In this document: positions 11,600 to 24,069 of the stretch, piece by piece | Numbering within the stretch: the first letter of the stretch is position 1 | Layout of the letters: every line of letters begins with the position of its first letter | Assembly: GCF_023101765.2 (NCBI RefSeq) | Contig: NC_064237.1 | Span: forward strand, 10,387,649 to 10,451,648 | Length of the DNA: 64,000 nucleotides | Direction of reading: 5' to 3' | DNA from: Spodoptera frugiperda | Lineage: Eukaryota > Arthropoda > Insecta > Lepidoptera > Noctuidae | The notes under the pieces: model-generated | What the model was told of the DNA's origin: nothing | The model's database searches: none | What the model saw: the letters and a program-made list of their open reading frames with translations, nothing else | Made by a program: the position numbers and the translations under genes

Positions 11600-11730
11600 T
11601 CTATTTAGTCCGTCAGTTAAGTAATAACTAAATATTATACACGTATTTTTTCATTTTGTCATATAAGATAACAAGGCGAGAGGGCGAGAGGGAGTGTCAG
11701 ACTCTACGCCCAAGGCGGGAAAAGTCTTTA
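11600..11730. repeat. Composite of family-I and family-B-like fragments
   Basis: Bases 11600-11675 match the family-I block at 1155-1232. They are followed at once by GGCGAGAGGGCGAGAGGG and GTGTCAGACTCT, a reverse piece of family B. Confidence 0.45.
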
Positions 11731-11889
11731 AGGAACAGAGAGTAAAGTTCCCTAAGAAAAGGAGGATTCTCCAACCAGGCGAGCTGATCATGCCTGGCGG
11801 GCTTTCTGCCCAGCTGTTGTTCGTTGGTATTTTCAACCCATGCTTAGTCGTCATTCCTCCTCCCCCCAAAAACATAAAAATTATGGCAA

Positions 11890-12801
11890 AAATCTTTTAT
11901 GTAGAGAAAACTCATAGTCAATCAGTTGACTATAACGGGTGACTGATGATCATTGTAAGTTTGGAACACACCTCAACCTCGCAATCACGCAAAAAATCTT
12001 AAACGTATTATTAAAACATACAAGCAAAGATGATTCAGCGTTTTACAATGCTAGTCTACTGTAATCTCTTATCAGTCGCAGAAACAATCGGGAAAGTACC
12101 ACCGAACCACATACCTGATCATAAAACTGATTAGAGATAAGCACTAATTGCATGATTTAAAACTACCCTATTTGCAAACGTTACAATTCTTAATCTAGCC
12201 AATAATACACCATAAACCTTTAGAAATAACGTTCATATTCGCGAATCAACTTTTTACAAGACTCAATAAAAGATGTTTCGTCTGCAAAGAGTTTGATAAA
12301 AATACAGATGACAATGCATGACAGTTCAAATTGAAAAATGATATCTATTTGTTCTGGTTATAGAGATTAATATCATTTGTCTGGTGTGATAGCGGTCGGC
12401 TGAAGGAATATAAATCCGTTGATTAGGGAAACACGTGCTGGGAAATACTCGTAATGATCTGATACTGTATCTAGATAAATATTAGGTAATTCGTCTGCTC
12501 GTAATTAGGCTAGCCGCACACGTATCTTGAATGTAGAATCCGAAAGACTGCTCTTTTTTTGTACAAAATATTCAAACACGCGCACACCTACTGATTTGTT
12601 CCGTTTGGAAATAAAATTAAAATTATGTTCGCCTAATTCTGAAAGCAAACGTTTGGTGCCTACTTTCAGGTTTCCAAATCTGAATTCCTCATCTGGAAAC
12701 TTTATTCGGAATCCGAACGTGTATGACTGACCTTAGAGTTTCTTCGCTAATATAATATAATATAACAATATGTTTACCCATTCGAAGTTATATCGAATCT
12801 T
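11890..12801. other. Repeat-poor non-coding stretch
   Basis: I see no repeat family and no exon. Several GATA-type sites occur (CTTATCA near 12068, AGATAAG near 12134), so it might be regulatory. This is only a suggestion. Confidence 0.35.
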
Positions 12802-13006
12802 CAGTACTCTCAACGGATCTTGGCAGGTCTGAACTACGTGCAGAAGGCTGCGCAATAAGTGTAATGGGTCAATTGTATTTAGAAATGGTCAATCTCTAGC
12901 CTAGATCGCCGCCCCCCGCACCTCGCCTCATGCCACCATTTGGTTCTAAAAAATACTTATTGCGCAGCACGTAGTTCAGACCTGCCAAGATCCGTTGAGA
13001 GTACTG
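12802..13006. mobile_element. Fold-back MITE with 40-bp perfect arms
   Basis: Left arm 12802-12841 and right arm 12967-13006 are exact inverted repeats. After a short bulge on the left, a second 12-bp pairing (TGCGCAATAAGT at 12849-12860 with 12955-12966) extends the stem. The interior holds a short C-rich run. Confidence 0.8.
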
Positions 13007-13161
13007 TACAGTGCAACGTACTTTTTGGACGCATCATTTTCATTCATATTTAATTAATTAACAACTACTTAAATAACTTTTTAATCTAGTAGGCCATATC
13101 CCGACTCCGCATCATAACCTAAAAATCTAAATCCTAGGCCTCAATTTAGAATTTATTCTTA

Positions 13162-13203
13162 GGTGTACCTCAGGGTTCGATATTGGGTCCATGATTATTT
13201 ATC
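13162..13203 (+). pseudogene. Reverse-transcriptase relic (GVPQGSILGP motif)
   Basis: GGT GTA CCT CAG GGT TCG ATA TTG GGT CCA reads GVPQGSILGP, the conserved block of jockey/CR1-type LINE reverse transcriptases. The next codon is TGA where Leu is usual, then LFI. Coding similarity ends soon after on both sides, so this is a small dead fragment. Confidence 0.5.
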
Positions 13204-14493
13204 ACACTTTAAATCACCAGAATTACTAAAATCTTAAGTAAGGTACTTAATTACTTAAGAATACAGACAGCACTAATTACCTACGTAAATTGAATGAGAT
13301 AATACATATTTTTGGAAAAACCTACTAAAGATATTTCAACTGCAATTTATGTCAACATAATATGGATAATATTTGTGCCTTCCCCAAAAGATAAATAGTA
13401 CTTTATAATATTTATTGAGTAGATTAGTATACATATAGGTACTAACAAATGTTTTCTACAAGTCATTTTACTTATAAACTCGTCATTTAAGTAAATATTC
13501 CACTCCATATTATTAGTACTGAGATATGACGCCGGAATCTTTAAGAAGACAAGAGTAAACATCGTGTCGTAATACATATAATTATTATCTATCCATTGTA
13601 CATAGTTAGGTATCAACCTAATTAGCACCATAATATTAATAAACTGTTTTTCTTTTTCTTTCTTTCTTTTCTTTCTTTCTATGTACTTAGGTATTTGAGT
13701 CCGATTTCTACCTTATTTTTAGCATGATGTTATGTATGATATGTTATGTACTGTTTTATGGGGAGCATATTTTCAGACTTACTATATATAATAGACTATT
13801 TAAAATTTAAAATATATAATAAAAAAATAGATAATTTTCGAGATTATTATTTAATAATAAATATTGCTGCCTAGAACCCTCGCTACGCAACCAGGCTTGA
13901 CCAAGGAAGCAGTCAAAACAGTACAAATCATCTTTTTACACAATAAAAAAACTACAACGTACAATTTACAATTAATGTGTACACAAAACATACTTATAAA
14001 AGATTTTTTACCCGACACAAGCACTCGGGTGAAGCACTCAGTACTCTTATTATAAGTAAATTATTTGAATTGTATTGTAAAAACGTGTGTGTTCGACCTT
14101 TGATACTTCTATTAATATCATTTTTGTTGATACTCACTTCCTAAGTATCGATAAGATTTTTTTTAAGGGCGGTAAGTCAATCACACGTTCAGGTCAAGCT
14201 GAAAATCTTATTTTTTGAAGTCGGTTTAAACACACAAAGAATACATTTCAAAATATCATCAAATTCGGTGCAGTCGTTCAGAAGTTATGCGCGAACATAC
14301 ATTTTGACGATTCATTTTTATTTATATAGAAGATATACAAACAGACACACCCAGAACTACTTGTAGAGCGTACAAACATAAACGTTTGCTTTGATCTTGA
14401 CTCGAAATATCTCATTTACTAGTTAGTAGTAGCCGTCAATCATTCTGAAAATTATACTGTCAACACGTGTAACTGTTAATGTTTTATGAGAAA
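13204..14493. other. AT-rich spacer with a microsatellite and a retroposon tail
   Basis: Contains a (TTTC)n microsatellite at 13647-13680 and a tail-like repeat at 14225-14340 (GGTGCAGTCGTTCAGAAGTT). No exon seen. Confidence 0.5.
13647..13680 (+). repeat. (TTTC)n-type microsatellite
   Basis: Imperfect runs of TTTC and TTTTC. Confidence 0.8.
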
Positions 14494-14692
14494 ACTAGCT
14501 ACGTCCGCGCGGTTTCACCCGCTCTGCTCGGCTCCTGTTGGTCATAGCGTGATATTTTATAGTCTATAGCCTTCCTCGATAAATGGACTATCCAACACCA
14601 AAAGACTTATTTAATTCGGACCAGTAGTTCCAGAGATTAGCGCGTTCAAACAATCAAACAAACTCTTCAGCTTTATAATATTAGTATAGATA
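14494..14692 (+). repeat. Family-E repeat
   Basis: Contains 'GCGGTTTCACCCGCTCTGCT', 'TAGCCTTCCTCGATAAATGG' and 'TTCAGCTTTATAATATTAGT'. Related copies lie at 26745-26935 (reverse), 46023-46232 and, as a fragment, 40733-40792. Probably the 3' end of a retroposon. Confidence 0.65.
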
Positions 14693-14825
14693 AACTCATA
14701 AGTACCAGTATTACAACACAACATAAACTCCTTTGTGGAACATGCAAGAAATCTCTTTAATTTCTGCGACCAATTCCATGGAGGAGAGCTCCCGGAAAAT
14801 GATGGCACAATCAAACACTTGGTTA

Positions 14826-15155
14826 AAGTGTGCTTTTCCACCAGAGATGTGCTATGCTTCGTTGCTGTAGATGCGTTTGGTTTCCACCAATCATAATCAT
14901 TGGTAGTACACATAGCTTAGCACTGTTGGAAACTGATTCAGCTAAGCTATGTTTTTTATATGGAAAGATGCGTGGTATGAATTCGTGCTATGGATGGCTT
15001 CCCTACTATCGATACATGACATACTCGAGCTGCGCATCTTTCTCGCACAGCTACATAGCTTAGTATAAGTGGAAACGGTCACATAGTTTCACAGTTTAGC
15101 TATTACATTTTGTAGCATAGCTATACAATATGGTATACCCTCCAGGTGGAACTCT
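14826..15155. mobile_element. MITE, copy 1 of three related elements
   Basis: Starts GTGTGCTTTTCCACCAGAGA and ends with a decayed reverse copy (CCTCCAGGTGGA). The interior repeats CTACATAGCTTAG and AGCTGCGCATCTTTCTCGC. Related to 36507-36860 and 37125-37405. Confidence 0.65.
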
Positions 15156-15690
15156 CACTCCAGCTGAACTGGAACGTCACATGCCACTTCAGGCACCAGA
15201 TGAACGCATACAAAATGCATATAACAATAACAATACTTCCATTTGCATATCATAATCAATAATATCAATCAACCATTTCTATCAAACAAATGAAAACAAA
15301 AACATATCAGTAAATGTTTACAATTTACAACTATTACACTTACACTAACCATTGTTTACGATAAAATTAACTCCTTACAGTACAAAACAATGCTATGTAA
15401 ATTATCAGAGATAATAAAGCTGTAACGTGCAACGCAGTGCATTGCTACCATTGGCTGCTAATCGTTGATTTATATCAGTTAATGAAGTATTGTCCCGCAG
15501 TCCATATCTCACCGTGTGGTGCGTGCATTCAATACTGAGTTGGTGACACTCTCTGTAAGGATGTGAACGACCTCCGGTCCTCAATTGTACGGTAATCAGG
15601 ACCTAAATGGGAGGAGGAACCTGCTTCCTCGCTTAACCTGCAGTACCTAAGTACTTGTTGTGGTCAACATAAATATGAGTTGGATTTATG
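15156..15690. other. Non-coding, part slightly GC-richer
   Basis: Bases 15425-15650 are less AT-rich than the surroundings but show no long open frame. Not matched to any other copy in the window. Confidence 0.35.
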
Positions 15691-15752
15691 AAGCAAATAC
15701 AAAGAGGAGATGCCATAATGTGATTGTACACTGTAACAAAATAAATCGGCCT

Positions 15753-15967
15753 AAACACCAGAGGCGTTACAAGTGCGTTGCCGGTTAGAAATTTAAAGGT
15801 TGTTGGGGCCTCGGGGATTGGGAACATTGGGTAATTGGGCCTCCGGTAACCTCACTCACACAACGAAACACAACGCAAGCGTTGTTTCACGTCGGTTTTC
15901 TGTGAGGCCGTGGTATCACTCTGGTCGAGCCGGTCCATTCGTCCCGAAGCATGGCTCTCCCATACTT
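15753..15967 (+). mobile_element. Family-C SINE-like element
   Basis: Family C reads, in this orientation: 'CACCTGATGGTAAGCAATCG', 'CCATGGACACCCGAAACACC', 'GAGGCGTTACAAGTGCGTTG', 'GGGCCTCCGGTAACC', 'GTTGTTTCACGTCGG', 'GAAGCATGGCTCTCCCA'. This copy lacks the first part. It is preceded at 15695-15745 by a block (ACAAAGAGGAGATGCCATAA) also found at 21668-21720. Confidence 0.65.
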
Positions 15968-16930
15968 AATATCCAATTACTCTTCTATTTTGAAAATAAT
16001 CAAATCTCAAAAATGTTAATTAAATATCTAAATGCCATACCACAAGAAATCGTTACTTAAAAAATCAATATTATTTGTAAGTGCGATTATCACTAACGTA
16101 CAAAATATACTAGCTAAGTACTGAGTACATAAGTACGGTAACAAAAACTATATTATAATAGATACCTCCATGTCTAGTACATAACGGGTTGAGGTGCTTT
16201 AGTCGATGTTCCAAATGTGAATTCAAAAACCGAATTAATATTTATTTAACACGATCGATGGTTTGTTTTATATACAGTGTGTTATTGATTTATTTGATTT
16301 TATTGAGTTTAAACTTAGGTACTTAGATGTAACGTTTGCACATTTTTTTGTACATTTTTAATATTTATAGTGCATTGGTTATAAATCTTATATTAGTAAA
16401 CTTAGAAGCTTTGGTTTTTTTTGCAGTTACTTTTGAGAGTAATCAGATAAAAAATATCAGCCTTATCAACTTAATAAGTTTACAGAGCTGACGTGTCAAA
16501 ATGCTGTTTAAAAACCTATCTACTTCTACCAGCGACACCGCCCGCGTTCCTGTGAAATAAAATGTGCCGTATCACTTATGCCAGACCAATCTACCCCTAT
16601 TCCAAAATTCGTCTCGATCCCTTCAGCCAACAAACATACAAACTTTCGCATTTATACTAAAATAATTATACAAAAAATATTACTCATTTCATTTCGAACA
16701 CAACCTGTAAATGTATATGTTTACTAAACTAATATGTATAATTTAAGTAGATGGATAGACTCCCCAAGGGGTAAACGTCGGTAGCTAATGATGTCCCAGA
16801 CGGGCTTGGTACACACGAACGTAGAAAATATATAAGTTTGTTGTAAATGCGTTTGAAATGTTCAATTTTATACTTTAATCCTAAATGGGTTAAGGTCGAA
16901 TTTCAATCCTTTGAGTCCTACAATTGTGGC

Positions 16931-17040
16931 TACGATATCATTTTTTTATGGAATTGGGGGCAAACGAGCAGACGGCTCACCTGATGGTAAGCGATCAGAG
17001 CCGCCCATTGACACCCGCAACACCAGAAGAGTCACAGATT
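16931..17040 (+). repeat. Short family-C copy
   Basis: Only the CACCTGATGGTAAGCGATCA ... CACCAGAAGAGTCACA part is present, with GCCGCCCATTGACACCCGC between. Confidence 0.6.
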
Positions 17041-18244
17041 GGCTACGAATTAATAATTGATTTTGTGACATTGTACTTTAACATATCAGATGGAAATATC
17101 TTCACATTTCCCGTCAAAAATTGCAATTATCTGATAAATTTAAAGAATATTATCCGTTGAGCTATCTGACGACAACTAAATTAATTTTGGTACTTAGTGT
17201 ACCTACTTCATATTTGTAATAAATGCTCGTTTAAAAACGTTAAGAGAATGTACTCTTAAATTCCTAAATTACGTTTTAATTGTAGTTTATTAGGAACTCT
17301 TTGTAGAGCATGGAATTAAGTAATTAAAAGACTACTAGATCTTGTGATCGCGATCACATATATCTACCAACAAATATCCCGTCATGTCTCCTGTACGGTC
17401 TGACTGCTGTAAATTTTTTCCGTTTACGCTGCAACCTACTTAATTTCAATGTTGTGCGGCCTATTTGCATTGTAAAATAGCATTGAAATTGGACATTTGT
17501 AAACGCACTAGACAAAAGAGAAAAAAAATAGAGCAAAGTTTAATTTAAAAAAATCATAAGGAAAAGTCCAATTCTTCCACAGTTCACACGGCACAGAATG
17601 ACTTATATATTTTCTATACAAAACAGCACGTGATTGCTAATAAAATAAGAAAACTATTACAACATATTTCCTATTTATTTGTCAGTCATTGAAAATGGAA
17701 ACAGCATATTAAATTACTAATTGAATGACCGCCAGACATCACATGACCTATTTCAAATAAATATGTAGATTTTTTTTAGAAATGTGACACCTGGCAGAAT
17801 GTTTCAGAACTACTGACTGTCTGTCTGTCATTGTAAAGACTTTATTTGATGTGAAAGAAAATGTGGACAAGTCTGTTGTGTCTGATAGTGTTCAGGAGGT
17901 TTTGTATACATCACACTAATATTATAAATGTAATTGGGGTTTGGGTAAAGTTGGCGTCGTTTTGAAGTTGAGCGGCCAGTAATGAAACTTAAATATTGTG
18001 AAAGAACAGAATACAGCGGTCAAAAGCTATTATGGCCATATTTCTCTAAACCATATCGGAACTGAGATATTTGGTTTTATATTGGTAATTGAAATCGAAG
18101 AAGTTTTTAAATGTTATTGCACTCTTTTAGGTGTCTGCCATATTTTTTTAGGAATACTAAATAAAATAATTCAAATACAGTGACGTAGATGAATCGAACG
18201 GACCCCCAATGTCTTTTATTTATGGGCCGATGGTGTGTCGCGCA
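17041..18244. other. AT-rich spacer
   Basis: No exon or repeat family recognised. Short open frames (17354-17536 minus, 17998-18183 plus) have no support. Confidence 0.5.
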
Positions 18245-18366
18245 CCGGAGTAGGAGTAGACGGGGTGGTTTTTAGTCAGTAAGAGTAGAGTCTGACACTC
18301 CTTCTCGCCTCGCCCAAGGCGAGAAAAGTAATTGGATGATTTTCCACGCTTAAAAAAAAAAAAAAA
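18245..18366 (+). repeat. Family-B copy with a long A-tail
   Basis: Partial family B (GGAGTAGGAGTAGACGGGGT onward) ending in an uninterrupted run of 15 A. The A-run supports retroposition. Confidence 0.7.
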
Positions 18367-18654
18367 GGCCCAATACTAACATCACATTGACAGGCGAGAG
18401 GTCGAGAAATAGTAAAGCCAATAACTAATATCAATCTTCTAATAACATAACTAAGATTTTTTTACACAGGACGGTATTTGAAGTATTTATAGACTACATT
18501 TTTAAATTCTTCAAACTCAAATATCTCAGCTTCGATATAACTTAGGATAAAAATAATTGAACATATATGTGTAATGAACACAGCAGAACAAAGTAACATG
18601 AAAATTATTGGTGGCCGCTGAAAAAAAAATGACGCCACAAGTCCATACAAAGTT

Positions 18655-18790
18655 ACTCAAACCCCTTTGTTTGTTTGGATCTTTGGATGTTTGTCCGTCA
18701 ATCACGCTGAAACTGCTCAACGGATTTTGATGAAATTTGGTATACAGGCAGGATATGAGCTGAGTTGGGTGATACTTTTATCCTTATACT
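18655..18790 (+). repeat. Family-D repeat
   Basis: Contains 'GGATGTTTGTCCGTCAATCA', 'CTCAACGGATTTTGATGAAA' and 'GGTATACAGGCAGG'. Copies occur at 32370-32560 and, diverged, 61938-62105. Likely a retroposon end. Confidence 0.6.
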
Positions 18791-18803
18791 TTCCCAAATT
18801 CTT

Positions 18804-18917
18804 TTTTATGAAATAGGTAAGCCGGTAAACGGGCAGCCAAATCACCTGATGGTAAGCAATCACCGCCACCCATGGATACCCGGGACGCCAGAGGTGTTAC
18901 AAGTACGTTGCCAGTCT
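18804..18917 (+). repeat. Partial family-C copy
   Basis: ATCACCTGATGGTAAGCAAT, then CCATGGATACCCGGGACGCC and GAGGTGTTACAAGTACGTTG. Confidence 0.65.
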
Positions 18918-19565
18918 TATTTACACACATGACTTTCATTTCATTCATCCCTCCTAATTTCTTGTACTCAGATGCTACCAAAAGAATGAACTCCCAAACC
19001 CAAATGGATTAAATACCTAAATAGTTACTATGTAAACTGCAGTTTAAAAGATAACCTTATTTTAAGTCCAGAACACTCCTAATTCGAAAAAAATGCAAAG
19101 TCAAAATGACTAAGCATGATTATATTTTTAACCATACCGCTTAATGTAAAGTCGGGTGTGATGTACTAACAGAATCGCGTGATGTGTCTCGACACTAATC
19201 AAATAGCGATATATAAGTAAATAATGAATAACTGGCGCTTATGAACGCTGCACGAAGCAAAACCAGTTTCCACAAAATCATATTCATTAGGTATGTAAGT
19301 AATTTGGTATTTAGTTATTTCCATAAGCTAATAAATTAAGTCTGCTTCTCGATTGACTCATTCAATTTAGTAAAATCTTAGTTTTGTGATTCCCTGGGAC
19401 GTAGGTAATGAACTAATGACGGTAGCTCGGAGATGAAAATGATGAAATTGTACCAGCTAGTAGGTTTGTTAGTTTATATTTATTGTTTTGTTAAAAGCTG
19501 AGTCAACAGCTATATTATTATACAAATTTAACAGAAAAGATAATAGACAATAAGATAAAGAACAA

Positions 19566-19688
19566 TCCTTAAATTCCTAACCCTCAAAAGGCCGGCGGCG
19601 CATTTGTAACGCCTGGTGTTTCAAGTATCCATGGACGGCGGCGATTGCTTACCATCTGGTAATCCGTCGACCGGCTTATTCCCGAAAA
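19566..19688 (-). repeat. Partial family-C copy
   Basis: Reverse orientation: CTTAAATTCCTAACCCTCAA, TAACGCCTGGTGTTTCAAG, GGCGGCGATTGCTTACCATC. Confidence 0.65.
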
Positions 19689-19791
19689 AAAAATGTCTCA
19701 CGATACGAAAACCAAACAATAATCAAATTTCATGGTATTAGCACTAGCAATACTGAACCGCCGAATCCATCTCAATTACTACTTCATACCT

Positions 19792-19945
19792 GGAGCTGCG
19801 GACTGCCTAGCGGTTTACAGGGGCTCCGGCTCGAAAAGCAGGAGTTGGATCGGAATGGTTTTTAGTCAGTAAGAGTCTGACACTCTCTATCGCCTCGCCT
19901 AAGGCTAGAAAAGATATTGGTTTATTTTCCCCCGTAAAAAAAAAT
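19792..19945 (+). repeat. Family-B copy
   Basis: CTGGAGCTGCGGACTGCCTA to the end with a short A-run. Confidence 0.7.
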
Positions 19946-21028
19946 ATTACTTCATCTTCTACACCTCTTAAACATGGAGTTTTAAACACAGAAATAGTCG
20001 AGCGAGATCCAATGTATAAATAGTACCGCGTATATTAAAATTCTTTGAATATCCTCTTAAAACTGCATCAGAATTTGAATGCACTGAAATAAAATGTGAA
20101 TGTATGCATTATTTATATGAAATGTCCCATAAATATCTGCTGACAACTTTAATGGTCCTGTGAATATGTTTCAAAATTAGATTTATGGTAATTTAGTGTC
20201 TCACTATAGAAATGTTGCGTTAGTTTAGAAAATTTAATTTTTCCAACATGATAGAACTCTATTTATTTCCTGAATCATTAATTTATCTACCTAATCGTAA
20301 ATCGTTCTGAGTCTCTGCCAACTTCTTTGGGATTAAAAGGTATTAAGTATGTGGTTTCCTAAAGATATAAAAATATCACATTTTTGGTCAGCGATCGATC
20401 AACGTTGACAATGGCATATTTATAATCCTAACTTATTAGCGCTACAACCGCGCCGCCGATGCACCGCCACAGCACCGCAACCGCACCGCTTCTTGTTCTC
20501 TCTGTATGATTCTTTCGCGGCGATGTTGTGGCGACGGTGGCGACGCGTATGTAGACTGTGAACGACCGAGCAAGACCGCTTAAACCTGTTTCCGAATATA
20601 AATAATATAATCCTGTTTCACAACTATCGCCACAAAATCACAGAACCACACGTATACGTCATTAGCAGGTACGTCATCAGATCATCGTCATAGCTGTACC
20701 CCAGTGAGCCAATGCTATGTATCACTTCTGATGAAACTGTAGAAGATTTCTTAGAAAAAAAAATAAAACAAAATTAAGATTTAACCCAAAATTGACTCAT
20801 AATACCATGACATGACATGAATTTAACGACATATTTATTTAAATTGATTAGTTTTGGAGCTGATTTTAAAGCAAAAAATATGATGTCATAAACCAGAATC
20901 TCGCATAAAATTCATAGAAAACTGCAGTTTATGATTTTTCGGAATAATCGAATTGATATTGAATAACTACTTAGTTCGTTGACTGCTCTGAGACGCATTG
21001 GAATGCATACATATATTTAAGATTTTTT
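19946..21028. other. Spacer with a CG-rich patch
   Basis: Mostly AT-rich. At 20440-20580 there is a CG-rich patch in which CACCGCCACAGCACCGC is loosely mirrored by GCGGCGATGTTGTGGCGACGG. No exon seen. Confidence 0.45.
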
Positions 21029-21265
21029 TCACCGCCGCCCATGGACACTCGAAACACCACATGCGTTACAAGTGCGTTGACCAGCTTTTTGAGGTAAGGA
21101 ATTTAAGGGTTGCTGGGGAATCGGGGATTGGGAAGATTGGGAAGGGGAGTAATTGGGCCTCCGTCACACAACGTAAGCGTTGTTTCACGTCGGTTTTTCA
21201 TGAGGCCGTGGTATCACACCGGTCTAGCCGGCCCATTCGTGCCGAAGCATGACCCTCATACACTT
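21029..21265 (+). mobile_element. Family-C element
   Basis: From CACCGCCGCCCATGGACACT to CCGAAGCATGACCCTCATAC; the first 20-30 bases of the family are missing. Confidence 0.7.
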
Positions 21266-22257
21266 AAAATTTAAAATCCCACATTCACAATAATTTCTAA
21301 ATTTTAAGTTTATTAATACGACAGCTCTCATCCTCTTGTGAACCCAATAAAATCCTTCGTACCATAAAAGTTAGACTCATAATAAATATATCAGAAAATG
21401 TTGAAATATTCATGAAAATATTACAGCACCATGGTGAAGAAACATTTATTTATTATATCCAGTCGGAATGGGCTCAACACTCATATCTGCTACGATTTTA
21501 TGATTATGATAATAATATATTTTATTGTCAAAATGGATGGAAGTAATACCAGGTGCTTCTAAATATACCTCGTATTTATGGGTAAACCCAGGAATAGACC
21601 AGGAATAAATCATTTTGTGTACATTTTTCACGTGTGACTCATATTTCGATATGATTAGACCATTTAGCAACAAAGAGGAGATGCCATAATGTTATTATGC
21701 ACTGTGACAAAACAAACGGGCCCTGTCCAATGATAAGCGCTCTGAAAGTGGCACATAAAAATGTAGACGATTTGCAACGTTTTTGGAGTATGTGACCGCC
21801 AGATGGAAAATAGAGACGGTTGTGAATTCCCGCGCTCTCCGTTAAGACGCAATCTCAAAGACGTTTTCTATCGGAAACATTGTGACTCCTCTAATGTTGC
21901 ATTGCATGTGCATTGTGCAATGAGCGGCGCTGACTGGTGACTCACCATCAGATGAGTTTACCCCAAATTCCCAAAAACAACCCACAGCACATGTTACTAG
22001 TGACGTTGCAATTTCGCCCACCGTCACAAGATCTGTTGAATATAAAATTTTCTCTAGAGTTCAAATATTATTTCACAAGACATTTCTACCCCAGTGTGTC
22101 CATGGTTTTAGCAAAAGAACTGTTTTATTTATTCAGCTCTATATTAGTTTCGCATCGTAAATAATAAATCGGTTTTATATAATAATAATATCAAGTTTCA
22201 TAAAATATCTCAAGGCAACTAGGAAATATTTAGGTATTTCATAAATGCTTCATAGCA
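21266..22257. other. Spacer with a short repeat block
   Basis: Contains the ACAAAGAGGAGATGCCATAA block (21668-21720) shared with 15695-15745. No exon seen. Confidence 0.45.
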
Positions 22258-22580
22258 TTGCCGGTGGTCTGGTTGGTAGAGTCATATGTAAGTCTGTCAG
22301 TCTCAGTTTCGAATCCTGGATCAGGTAAAAATATTACGTGCAATATTTTTATCTAAATGTTTTTTTATTGGTTTCTTTTTAAAAACAAATATTTCCCCAA
22401 ACTAGGATTTCTTCCTGTATCGTGGGTGCGTTTACAAACATATAAGTTCACATACATATGACACCCACACCTGAAGCACCAATTTGTGGATCACACAAAG
22501 AGTTGCTCCTTGCGGGAATCGAACTCACTACACGTTCCACGGCAGGCATTAGCCCAACTACCGCTCCAATCGTGCAGTCA
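22258..22580. repeat. Two tRNA-like SINE heads facing each other
   Basis: At 22258-22330 is a plus-strand tRNA-like head (GGTCTGGTTGGTAGAGTCAT, B-box-like GTTTCGAATCCTGGATC). At 22490-22580, in reverse, is a second head (GCGGGAATCGAACTCACTAC ... GCGCC-like clover end). The spacer has a repeat of the lepidopteran type with TGGGTGCGTTTACAAACATA. Not functional tRNAs: spacing and stems do not fit. Confidence 0.5.
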
Positions 22581-22689
22581 AAAGTGTTAAGTAGATTATC
22601 TGTTGAAGTTATGAACGAAATAGTTTATTACTCTAAAGCAGTATTTAAAAAAAACAACTGTAATAAAAGCACTACGAGTCGACAGTCGA

Positions 22690-22800
22690 CAATCATAACA
22701 AAGTCTATTTGCTACGAAATCGCTACGAATTGCGTAGGGGTACGTTTCGTAGCCAATGTTCGTAGTTTTCGTAGTAGGGTTGCTACGGCTACGACTAGTA
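22690..22800. repeat. CTACGAA/TTCGTAG-rich short-repeat patch
   Basis: Seven or more copies of CTACGAA-like or TTCGTAG-like heptamers within about 110 bases, in both directions. Could be the inside of a MITE. Confidence 0.5.
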
Positions 22801-23539
22801 AAATTATGACCTTGTTAATTACGACACTCGTGCTACGATGCCTTGCACCTAGCAAGGCAAATATATTCCACCCCGCTATACATTACTACTCAGCTGAATA
22901 AATCAAGGCAATCAATTCCTACAATGTATTAAGAATTTGGATAAGCAAGCTGAACTCACAGCTGCTGGGGCAGAAAGGTTCTTGAGTGGAGACCGCTTAC
23001 TGGTAAACGCAGCGTAGGACGTCGAAGGTAGACAGACGACCTGATTAAGGTCGCAGTGAGCCGCTGGATGCAGATCACTTCCAACCGACCTACCTAAAAT
23101 CCGATTAAGAATTTAGCGCTCAAAATAAACTTACGTAATTAATACTTTAATAACAGTTTTAATTAATTTTGTTAATAATACGAAAACGCGTTTGTTTGTA
23201 TGTCACTACTTAACACCTAAACCGCTTAACCGATATCGAAGAATTGTCCCTTCACCTTATAAGTAGCTCGCAGTAAATCAATCAAGGTTTTGACAATAAA
23301 ACCCTAACATTACATGATTTAATTTGATTTATTACATTACTGACATCCGATTGGCTATCAAACGGTTAAAATTGAATTAAAAACATGTGTATCTAATAAA
23401 TAAAATTTATATACAGTTTGCTTCGATCGGTCGTAAACAAGAAACTCGTTAGGAAATAATACAATACCGCCTTCAATAAAATCCGTCTATAAATTTTGTA
23501 ATAAAGTGGATGGTAATAGGGATGATGACAGGGTATGTT

Positions 23540-23835
23540 TTTATGGTATAAGCTGGTATACGAGTAGACGGATCACCTGATGGTAAGCAATCGCCGTCGC
23601 CCGAAACACCAGAGGCGTTACAAGTGCGTTGCCGGCCTTTTGTTGGTTAGGAATTTAATGGTTATTGGGGAATCGGGAATTGGAAACATTGGGAAGGGCG
23701 TAAATAGGCCTCCAGTAACCACACTTACACGAAACCTAACGCAAGCGGAAGAAGTCATGTTTCACGTCGGTTTTCTGTGTATCACTCCGGACGAGCCGGC
23801 CCATTCGTGCCGAAACATGGCTCTCCCACACTTAA
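23540..23835 (+). mobile_element. Family-C element, near full length
   Basis: From TATGGTATAAGCTGGTATAC through GATCACCTGATGGTAAGCAA to AAACATGGCTCTCCCACACT. Confidence 0.75.
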
Positions 23836-24069
23836 AAATGTAGTATGTATGAAAATTATGGATATAAAAATTTTAAATCTACTGAGTCCGTCATTAGTTA
23901 AAGAAAAAATATTAGTTTAAGTCTCATTAATACCTACTTGACTCAGAAGTGAAATCCTATAGAAGATTTCTAGTTCAGGATACGCTTTTACAATCCCTAG
24001 AACAACGTAGCAATTACATGGAAATACAATCATAAATGAATGGATGCGGTAACATTATTACTATTATTT

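Noticed and set aside
22458..22901. 147-codon plus-strand frame
   Set aside because: Built from a SINE head in reverse and the CTACGAA patch; not a gene.
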